DNA from: Pratylenchus scribneri
Taxonomy: Eukaryota > Nematoda > Chromadorea > Rhabditida > Pratylenchidae
Length of the DNA stretch: 64,000 bases
Assembly (NCBI GenBank): GCA_030063045.1
Contig: JAQSEB010000138.1
Span: forward strand, 310,001 to 374,000
Direction: 5' to 3'
Shown here: positions 44,191 through 56,100 of the stretch, one piece after another
How positions within the stretch are numbered: position 1 is the first letter of the stretch
Layout: each line of letters opens with the position of its first letter
Program-made: the position numbers and the translations under genes
The notes under the pieces: model-generated
Databases searched by the model: none
What the model was told of the DNA's origin: nothing
The model's input: only the letters and a program-made list of their open reading frames with translations

Positions 44191-47100
44191 CTATGGTTTT
44201 GATTTTGAGGTAGAAGCACCCGAAATTTCCTGCTGTTGATTGACTTGCTGTGCAATATATGTGGACAATGCTTTCTCATTTGTGAATGCGCCACTGGCCG
44301 TTGCCACACTAAAAATAATTAGAATATTTTAATTTAATAATTATAATGGTTTAAAGGTTTGTCCTATATTCCCAAACCATTAAAAATTATAGGAAATATT
44401 ATTTAATTTGTCGAAAAAATGTCTAATTAATTGTAATCGTTTAATGGTTTGTCCAACATTCCCAAAACCATATACCCAAAATTGGATAGAGCTGGTCAAG
44501 ACGCATTGAATGGTATATATTTTGGTCATGGTTTGGTCAACAATTAAATGGTATTAAACGGTTTAAACCAATTTTGGTTTGGTCAACAATTAAAGGGTAT
44601 TAAACGGTTTAAACCAATTTTGGTTTGGTCAACAATTAATGGGTATTAAACGGTTTAAACCAATTTTGGTTTGGTCAACAATTAATGGGTATTAAACGGT
44701 TTAAACCAATTTTGGTTTGGTCAACAATTAATGGGTATTAAACGGTTTAAACCAATTTTGGTTTGGTCAACAATTAATGGGTATTAAACGGTTTAAACCA
44801 ATTTTGGTTTGGTCAACAATTAATGGGTATTAAACGGTTTAAACCAATTTTGGTTTGGTCAACAATTAAAGGGTATTAAACGGTTTAAACCAATTTTGGT
44901 TTGGTCAACAATTAAAGGGTATTAAACGGTTTAAACCAATTTTGGTTTGGTCAACAATTAAAGGGTATTAAACGGTTTAAACCAATTTTGGTTTAATGGT
45001 TTAAAACTAGGTTAGAAAAGGTTTTAAACCCAAATAAAACATAACCAAATGATGCATCTTGATGAGATCTTCAATTGAGTATAAGGTCTATGGGTTTTCG
45101 GCTAATTCCCCTTTTTTTAAAGGAAAAAAACATTTAAAATGTACCGAACAAGCGTGTCCGATGCAATTGGCCGTAAAATTGCGGAATTCCAATGTGTGTC
45201 CAGCCATCTTCGCGCCGACAATGCCACCCGCTCTCGGTCGCCAGGGTCTGGATGGATTTGTTCGGCGAATGAATTCATCAATGGCTTCAACACTTCGCCC
45301 ATCTATGAAGAAATGTGAAAAATGAATTTCCATCAGGAATAATTCAGAAAATTTTTTCTCAAAAATAATTTTGGAGGCTAAACATGAATTTTTACTTTCA
45401 TTCATTTTTCGGCCATTTTTTAAGAAATTCCAACATTTACCATAATGTATGAAGTAAGAGACCTATCCATGGTAAATATTGGCATTTGGCTTATTAAAAT
45501 TGGCATAAATTTTGGAAAAATTGAGGCAAATCTCACGTATAATTGTAAATAAATAGGTAAATATTTAATTTATCAAAAAATATTCAATTTGCCGTAAACT
45601 TTTCTTGTTGAAAAATGACTTTTTGTGATCATAGTCATATTAGGCCATAAGAAAGTATGTAAGATGTAAGTTTAATTTAAATTAGATTTAAGGTTGGATT
45701 TAGATTAAGATTCATAGGGCCTATTAATCTTATAGAAGACAAAATTTAGCAAAATTTTTTTGCCCATTGGCCTCAAAGAGGGTTATTTTTTGAGACAAAA
45801 AAGATTTGGGCGTCAATATTTTTATAAATTTAATATCATACATTAATTAAAATGTTTTTAAAGAGTCAAAGTAGCTTATTAGCCAAGTTATCAAAAAATT
45901 AACTGAATAGTTAGTCAAGTAAACTAATAGAAAAATTAGCCAATATTATCAAAAATTATATTTCCCAAAAAAGCTAACCAGCCAAAAGCGGAAATCCTCC
46001 CGGGATCGATCCCGCTTGTAACGTTCGAAGAATTGTTCCACTTGGATTCGCATTGTGGGCGTCGATTCCCCGGCCCTATTCGATCCGCTCAATGAGGAGG
46101 ATGGCAAATTTGATTGGATCATTGCAATTCGCTCATTCATTGTCGAGATTTTCTCTTAAAAAAAGATTTTTATAAAAAATTAATTAAAAATTATTTTATA
46201 AATAATTTTAAAAATTAATAATAAAACATTTAAAAAATATTTAAAAAATTAAAATTAAATAATTCACAAATAATTTAAAAATTAATAAAAAAAATATATA
46301 AATATATTTTAAAAATAATTTTAAAAAATAGTAAAAATTATTTAAAGAAATTAATAAAAAAAAAATATATTTAAAAATATTTTAAAAAATTAATAAAAAA
46401 ATAATTATAAAAAACTTTCTAATAATTTAAAAATTAATTAATTACATTTTAATTTAAATAAATAAAAAAAAATATAAAATAAATTTTTAATTAAGATTTT
46501 ACCTCGAAATGCCTTGATTTGTTTTTGTGTGTTTTGTTCCTTCTCGACCAGACCACGAATGTGTTGGGCGGCCCGGTTGAGCACAACAGCATTTGTGGAT
46601 TTCAGTCCGGCCTGTTCCACCATTGGTATGGCGTTGACCTATATAATTTTTTTTAATTTAAAAATTATTTATCTAAATAGGACAAATGAATAGTGCCCGG
46701 GGGTTTTCCTTTTGGCCATAACTCTCAATAAGAAAGCAACCAATTCAGAAAGGCGATATGCCATTTGAAAGTCATAAATGTCCTCTAAAAAGTGTCGCAT
46801 AAAAATGCGAATAATATAAATGTTTAAAGGAAATAATTAAATATTGAATTAAATAAAGAAAATATTAAAATCAATATGATGACTCATTCTTTTCTCCATC
46901 TTTCTCCACAAAATCCATTAGCGGCTTTTCATAATCCATTGAGGCAAATACGGCGGATAATGGCGGATATGCTAATGGATGTCTTGAATTCACGTGGACA
47001 ATTCCCTTTGTGATTTTGGACTCTCCCTTCGTTCTTTTTGATCCCCAGATTGACCCCTAATTTTCCCTTCCTTCTTTCCCTTTCAATTTTATGTCCACGT

Positions 47101-50100
47101 GCCCACCCCCACATTCCATTCCCGCGCAGCGGCACTATATAAAGCCGCCTTGTCCCCCCGGGGATCATACCACCCATTTTCATTCAACCAATTGTTCCAT
47201 CCCCATTTCACTCCTCTTTTTATCCTTCATCAATTTCCAAACATTTTCAACATTGAATAAACTTTATTCCTTCTTTCCAACATTTTATAGGTCTTGGGTA
47301 ATTCATCGGGGAATTCCTTTGACATTTTGGTGCAACGGCCTACCAACGACTTGGGCCTTCTCAACAAGTGATTTTGAGGGTTTTCAGAGGAAAACCAAAT
47401 TCAACAAATTTTTCAGCCTATTGCAAAGTTTTTCAACCGATTTTTGGCAAACCTCTGCATTTTTGGTGGCCAGTTCTACACACATTTGGGTTTTTGCCAG
47501 CAGACTACCTTCAGCAACCAATTTTTGATTTTGCCATCAGTTTTTGCCATCTTTTGAAGTGAATTTTGGGATTGTTTGGTTCCCAATTATTTCATTTTCA
47601 GTTTTTGAACAAATCCTGTGCCATCCGCAAATAGTTTGGACTAAATTTTTACCCCTTTTATCTCAAAATTTCCCTTTAGTGAGTGATAACCCTGCCATTG
47701 TTGAACGAAAGTTCCAGCTCCTTGTGGAGGAGACGAATTCTAATCGCCACAAACCTGGGCAAATTTGCAACTGCCGCTTTTGTGCCTTTGTTGACGAAGT
47801 GGATCAAAGGAAAAAGAGGCGCAAAGAATTTGAGGAGGAGGGCTCATCGCAACCGCCCGACGCAAAGAAACAGTATAGACTCTATCACCTTTTAAAAGCT
47901 TTTGATCACCTTGAATATTTTAGCCGCAATTGGCAAGCAAATCCAGTCGATCTGGTGAAACGAGGCGAGGACATTGAAGTATTGTCTAAAAAGGGCTGGG
48001 GAAATCGCTTTGCTGTTACAAATCGAATTCGTTCATACATTCAGGCGGAAATTGGCAAACCTCAAAAACCGGAGAAACCCGCCGATAGAATCATCAGAAA
48101 CTCTCTTGGACTTGGCCGACAGCGCGCAACAAAGCCGATTGATCCAACTGATCCCTTGGGTCTTGACGAAATTTCTCCGGAACCGGTCATCACACCGCCA
48201 CCAATTGTGCCGGCCCCCAAGGTACTGAAAAGAGAAATTTTCAGTATTAATTTATTAGTTAAGTCGAACAAAGCTGAGGCAAATCGCGGAGGGCAGTCGA
48301 GCGAAATTTCCGCGTCCTCGTCGGCAAAACTGAAGGAAGAGCAACTTGTGCGTTATAAGAAAGCCTTCTCAAAGATTGCCAAAATCATCGACACACTTTA
48401 AGGGAGCTTGTGATTGGTTCTGTCTTGCATTGATTGCCATTCTCCTCTTCACATTTTGGATTTTGTAAACTGAAAAAGAGGAAAAAACAAAACACAAGCA
48501 ACAATTAATTGATAAACTTATCTAATTGAAATTGCCATATACATTTTTGACATAATAACATTCCATATACACATTTTATATAATTCTGAAAAGATAAATT
48601 TTATTATTGGGGTTATTTGAAACTGAAAAAAAAATGTCAGGTCCATTGCGTCAAATTATTACACCCACTGCCACCAGATTAAGTACTTACCTTACAGAAG
48701 CGGAAAATTTACCGGAAAATCGGAACATGAGTCAAGTAAAGAGGTTATTAAACAAAATTAATAGATCGGTAAATTTTCTGGACTGTAAAAATTTTGAATG
48801 GTCCGAAATTATGTCCTCTATGACAGGGGAAGCTAGGACCTTAGAAATGCAAGAATACAATAATTTTTTGGCAACTAACAATTTTATTGATCTAATAGAT
48901 CGTGGTAAAGTTCAGGCAGTTGAGTTAGAAAATTGGATTGAGGAGAACTTACCTACAACGAATGGAACTAAAATCAGGTTACCTCAACTTTCATTGCCAA
49001 CATTTGATGGAAAAATGGCAAATTGGGAGCAATTTTGGTCTGCATTCCAAGCAGCAATTGATGATGATTTATCTATTCCAAACGTTCAAAAAATGGCTTA
49101 TTTGATTAGTTGCTTGAAAGGAGATGCCGAAAGAGAACTTAAGGGTTATAATGTGATTGGGACAAACTATACTCATGCAGTAAACCATTTAAAAAACCGA
49201 TTTGGGAATAAAGAATCAATTAAATCCGCATTATTTGGGGACTTGAGGAAAATCTCATTTGCCAGCCAAAAAACCCCGGACATAAGGAAAATGTTAACAG
49301 AAATAAACCGAATTTTGAATCAATTAAAAGCATCCGGAGAAGAAATAAATAATAAAGCCACAGAAGAACTAATCCAACAGAAATTCCCTGGTTGGATACT
49401 ACTGGATATTATAACACAAAAAAAAGGAATTCCTGAGTTTAATACTGAAAAACTCATCCTTTTAATAGATGAAATTTTAACCCAAAGGGAAACAGTCTGG
49501 GAATTAACCAAAAATTTCAAAAATACTAAATTTCAAAAGAATGAGCAAACCTTGATTGGAGAGAACAGTGAATCCAAGAATCAAAAAGGTCAGAACACTG
49601 ATGGTAAATCTCGCCTTCCATGCGTTTTTTGTTCGGGAACTAATCATACTTCCAATCGATGTTTAAAATACAAAAATAAAGACATGAGAATTAAACGTTT
49701 ATTTGAGCTAAAAAAATGTATGAAATGCTTTAAAGAGGGACATATATCCAAAAACTGTACTCAGAAAATAGAATGTAAAAAATGCAAGGGACCTCATTTT
49801 ATAGCGGTTTGCGCAAAAATCAATCATGAGGAAATGAATAAAATGGGAAATTCAAGTGGGGGGAAGCAAAATTTCACTCAAAGTAAAGATAAAGAACCCT
49901 GGAGAAAAGGGATAGCTAATTGCGCTGAGGAAGAAAATAATCAGGAACAAAATGAGGAAAATACTCAGGAATCACTATTCCTAGAGGATGAGGCATTCGT
50001 AGTAGATGAGGAAGTCATCTTATCAGAGGGAAAAAATAAAGTAGTATTGATGAGTAATACTCATGAATTTAAAAATGGAATGCATGGTAATGGAGAAGAA

Positions 50101-53100
50101 GGGACAACATTATATGATCCCGGATCCACATCAAATTATATCACCAATTCATTGGCAAGAAAGTTAAAATTAACAATTTTGAAAAGGGAAAATACAAGAG
50201 TTAGTGGATATGGGGGAAGTCAATCCTCCTTCCAATCAGGTATTGTAAAAGTATATGTAAAAGGAGTTGATGAAAATTATTACCCGCTTTTATGCAAAAC
50301 ATCACCCGCTCTGGAAAAAATGCTCATAACTGTGACTTATGTCACTGATGAAAGAATTCCAAAAGTAAAAACACGAAAAGTGAAACCTGATCTGATGCTT
50401 GGGGTCATTGATTTTTGGAGGGTATTTGAACGTAAAAAGAGAATATCTCAAAGAACATATCGAATATTTACTAAATTGGGCGCCTTTGACTGCGGTGAAA
50501 TGAAAATAGATAAGCCAATCACTTCTTATGCTTATGTAATGGAAGATGAATATGAAATTGGGGGAAAGAATCCTAAGGATATATCCTATCCTGGGAATTT
50601 CTGGGATTTGGAAATTTTGGGTATTAAAGAAAATCCGAATACTACTCGAATAGATGAAGAGGATGAAGCCATGAAACAATTTGAGAACAATTTAAGACAA
50701 TTAAATGATGGCAGATATGAGGTCGCATGGCCATGGAAAAATGGAATACCGAAATTATCATCAAATTTTGGGAAAACATACGGAAGATTTATAAATCTAT
50801 ATGAAAAACACGGTACTAAAATTATGGAAAAATGCGAACAAATAATAAATGAGCAACTATCACTGGGAATGGTAGAAGATGCCCCCTTTGAAACTGGGGA
50901 ATTGTGCCATTATATTCCATTCCAAGTAATTTTGAAAGAAAGTTCTTCATTTACTAAGGCTCGAATGGTGTTCGATCCATCAGCCAGAACCAGAGAAGGA
51001 TTATCTTTGAATCAACAATTATTAACCGGACCGAATTTACTGCCTAAGTTAGCTGGAGTTTTACTCCGCATCAGGACCTATTCATTATTATTAATATGCG
51101 ACATAGAAAAGGCATTTTTACAGATTGCATTGAGGCAAGCGGATAGGGATGCCAAGAGATTTCTTTGGGTTTATGACATAAATAAACCACCAAAAGGAAA
51201 TAATTTGAGAATTTTGAGATTCTCTAGAGTTCCATTTGGCTTCGTATCATCACCTTTTTTACTCATTGCCACGGTTATTCATCATTTAAGGAAGTTTGAT
51301 ACTCCATTAACCCGAGAACTCATCAAAAATTTATATATGGATAATATGGCTAGTAAAGCCAATACAGTGGAAGAAGCGATAGAGAACTATCATAAAATCA
51401 AAGATATTTTCAGTAAAGCAAAAATGAACGTTCGTGAATTTATATCTAACTCTAAGGAAGTGAATGATAATATTCCTGAAAAGGACCAACATCCGGGGAT
51501 CAAGGGAGGATTAATTAAATTATTGGGTGTTCATTGGAGTCCCAATGAAGACACACTACTGATTAAATTGCCTACTATCCCAAAAGCAGAAATTATTAGT
51601 AAAAGAAATTTGTTAGCATATATTCATAGTGTTTTTGATCCTCACGGGTTATTATCACCAGTAACAGTTTCAGCTAAATTATTATATCAGAAAGTTTGTA
51701 ATAGAAAAGTAAATTGGGAGGATAAATTAAACGAAGAAGAAATGCAAAATTGGGATAAAATAAGTAAAACTTGGGACAGCTGCCATTATTCATTCCCTAG
51801 AAATATTGATTATGGAGGGAAAAAAGATTTGCATTGTTTTGTAGATGCTTCTATGAATTGTTATGCGGCAGTAATCTATCTTCGTTCTCAAATTGACAGC
51901 GATTTTATTAAATCGCATTTAATCTTTTCAAAAAATAGAATAAAACCACTTGATAAAAATTTAACTATTCCACGTTTGGAATTATTAGCTGCAGTCATCG
52001 GATTTAGAGCCGTAAAATTTGTACAACAAGAACTCAAATTGGTTATTGAAAATATCACTATTTGGTCAGACAGTCAAATTGCATTATACTGGATTGGTAC
52101 TCCTTATAATGATAAAAAATTTGAGAATAATAAATTTGTAAAAAATCGATTGATGGAAATTCAAGCAGATAAGAATATAATATTTCGATATGTACCTACT
52201 AAGCAAAATCCAGCAGATATTTCTTGTAGAGGCTGTGAAACTATGGAACTCAGAACTAATAGCCTATGGTGGTTTGGACCTAAATGGCTTAAACAAGATT
52301 ATTCCTATTGGCCAGCCATTATACAAATTGAACCGAAAAAGGAAACTAATGAGGAAGAGGATATCCACATTCATCAAAACGGTGAAGAGGATTCCTTTAT
52401 CACTGAATTAAACTTTGAAAATTCAATCATTGACCCCTCTCGCTTCAGCTCATTTTGGAGATTGCTCTATACATTAATGTTTGTACTTAGATTTTGTAAA
52501 ATGGTTGTTTGGAGAAAGTGCTCTAAATTGCCTTCAGAAATAGAAAGATTAAATAAAATTACTGCGGGAGAATCAAATATTTTAGTAAAAAGGAATGATG
52601 AATTCAAAATTGAAAAACCATTCACAGCATCAGATATAGAGATTGCTGAAAAAATACTGATCAAAGAAGCTCAAAATCGCCATCAGTTGACAGATCAAAG
52701 AAAAAAAGAATTACAAATATATGAAGATGAATTCGGAATATTAAGATGTAGGAGTAGATTACAAAACAATACATATTCTTTTGACTTTACAAATCCAATA
52801 TATCTGCCATATAATGATCCATTCACTAAACTTTTAATATTAAAAATACATAACTTATTATTGCATGGATCGGCCTCATTAGTGCATTCATCACTCAAAA
52901 ATAGATTTTATCTGGAAAGAGCTAGAAGCACAATAAAAAAGACACTCAAAGAATGCAAAGGGAATTGTAGAGAATTTAGAAAATATCAGCTTGAAAAAAT
53001 GCCACCATATCCGAATTATAGGTTGGAAAAAGCTATAGTATTCGAATATACTGGACTTGATTTTATGGGACCAATTAACATGAAAAGAAATGGAGAACTC

Positions 53101-56100
53101 ATTAAGGGATGGATATTATTATTGACATGTCTTGTCAGTAGATGTGTTCATCTTGAAATTGTAACGGACATGACCACCACTTCATTTCTAAATGCTTTCA
53201 GAATGTTCGTTGCAAGACGGACAAAGCCGAAAATTATTGTATCAGATAATGGAGCCCAATTCCGTTTGGGAAAGAAAGTCTTAGACTTATTATGGAAAAA
53301 TCTACCGAACGATGAAAGTATTACAACATATATGGCTAATGAGGGCATAAACTGGAAATTTAATACGCCACTTGCACCGTGGCAAGGGGGAATTTTTGAG
53401 AGGATTAATGGACTTATAAAAAATTGTTGCAGAAAAGCATTAGGGAGAAAAATTTTGCAGGAAGATGACTTTAGAGTATTTATTTGTGAAGTTGAAGCAG
53501 TACTCAATTGTCGACCAATTATTCCAGTTACAGATGATTTGGATTCATTCGTTTTAAGACCGATCGATTTTATCTATCCAGGAGCAATGCCCGGATTACC
53601 CAACCACAATAATCCAGAAGATGATGACACATATTTGCCCAAAAATGCAGAAAGTGCAGAAAAACTTTTAGAAATCTGGAATAAAAAATCGACTACTATT
53701 AATAAATTTTGGGACATTTGGGCAGTCGAATATCTAAATATTTTAAGAGAACGTACTCAATTTCATAGACAAAATAATAAAAATTTAATTAAAGCTTTAC
53801 CAAAAATTAATGAAATTGTAATGATTCAAGAAGATGATATGGTGAAAGGGACATGGAAAATTGGCAAAATTGTTGAAATTATTTCACCGAGAAGAATAGC
53901 TGTAAAATTGCCAAATGGCAATATCGTTCACAGACCTCCCTCTCTCCTTTATTCACTAGAAGTTCCGAGAGAAGCAGATATACAGGCATACGAAGAAGCA
54001 GATATACAAATAAGTGAAGAGGCAAATATTGCTACAAGAAAAACTAAGCTGAGGGGGAAGAACGTGCAAAAAGCACGTAATAGTCATTCGAATTCGAAAA
54101 AATTAAAATATGTTAATAATCCGCGAAAAAATTGCTTAACGTGTGGTAAAACTCATTTGAAAAAATTAAAGAGATTTAATCCCTTTGTAATTTGTCTAAT
54201 GAGCCTTTGTTTTATCATATCCAATGTATTTGGGCAGAATCCAATGCTTTGTCCATCCACTGATTCCAGCCAATATTGGAGAATAGAAGATGAAATGTTG
54301 CCCTGTGCTAATTTTACAATCGATCCTCCATTACCAACTGTCCACACATTTGATATATATGAACCAAATTTGGACTTAATTAGCTTAGAAGCAGCTCATT
54401 GCTCAATAATTGAGGAAATTGTTCATTATAAAACAGACTTAGTAAATATTCCGCACTCTCATTACGAGTATAAAAATAAATCAGTCACTCAAGAAGAGTG
54501 TAATAGAATGCGGAAATTAAATAGATGTTCTGAAGGAATTTTGAGGGGAGAATATAATAATAAGAGAACCCAAAATCAACCAGAAGTAGATTTCACTTAT
54601 TGGGAAATTGGATATAAAAATGCATCAATAACTAACTGTTTTTATACGAAATCATTTATATATGTAAAACCAGGCAGCAAAATTCTATCTTCACCTTTAA
54701 GTGAAATTAGTCATTGCAATTATCAATTAGGTACATGTACTCTAAAGGATGAATCCATATTGATTTGGGACGTAGATAATAAAGATGAAAGATTATGTAA
54801 ATTAAGAAAGATAGCGAAGTGGACTGGGACATTTATGGGTGATATATGGCTTGCTGAAAATAATATTTTCGCTCTCTCTTTTACTTCAAGTATCCAAGAA
54901 ATTAATGATTGTGATAATAAATTTATTATCACTAGTCAAGATTATGCTGTTCCAAAAATACAATATGAAATGATTAAGATAAAAATTAAAAGAAGACTCA
55001 AACGAACAATTACAGAACCACAGGATGGGATGGTTAAAGGAAGCCAATTAGCTGCAGAATTAACAGCAAATCAAGTTTTGTCCACCAATACCACAAGACG
55101 AGCATTCAATCACATAGCAGCATTAATTTGTTCCAAAGGAGGGAATGAAATAATTGGAAAAACATTCGGAGGGATGGATCCAACTACTTTAGCACGAATC
55201 ACATTAAACAATTCATTTTTAATAGGAAAATGGGTCTCTAAAAATATTTTGGAGACAATTCATTGTTTGCCTATTCCTATTGAGAATATCTCGTTTGTTG
55301 CTTCTGAAAAATGCTACAATAGATTAAAAGTAAATGCCACAATTTTAGACAAAAAGATAGAAGCAACTCTAGATCCTAAGACATTAATTCTGACAGAAGA
55401 ATATGAAGAAGTAGATTGTAAGAATAATAAATTAATATCATTAGTTATGGGAGAAAAATTAATAAGAGTGAATCAATTGACTGGAAAATATGTTGAGATT
55501 GAAGAAAAAAGAATTCATCAATTAAAACTGAGCACAAAAGACAGTAATAATAAGTTGGAATTGGAGCCCACAGTATTTTACAACTATATTATAACAAATT
55601 ACACTGATCCCAGACAGAAAACAATGGAAATGTTTCAAGCCTATAGATTAGACCAAAGATTTGAAGAAAAGAAACTAGAATCGGAATTGAAAATTGGAAG
55701 ATGGAATGAATATATGCATGAATCTAAGGAAAAACTCAATCATTTATTCCCATCATGGACAGGATTCGATTTAAACTATAATTGGAAAGAAATTTGGATA
55801 TGTATAAGCTGTCTTTACAGTACATATTTAATTGTTATGATTGAATTGATTCCTATGATCATGATTAGAATACTAAGATACACAAATATTGATCAATATC
55901 TTAATAATATACTCCCTACTATCGGGGTAGATGATCATCCTACATATGAATTGAATATTTTGCCTTCAGAAGTCAATACACAGAATCATCAAAGGCAAAA
56001 CAGACGAATAAGACGAAACTATATATTCACTCGCCGGGCGCGCAGTGTCGCATAAAAATGCGAATAATATAAATGTTTAAAGGAAATAATTAAATATTGA

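Noticed and set aside
46929..47183. 84-codon minus-strand frame repeated at 56182-56436
   Set aside because: It is duplicated only because both LTRs are identical; it overlaps the LTR promoter and has no domain.
48607..48633. TTG start nine codons before the polyprotein ATG
   Set aside because: A TTG start is unlikely in a eukaryotic element; ATG at 48634 is preferred.
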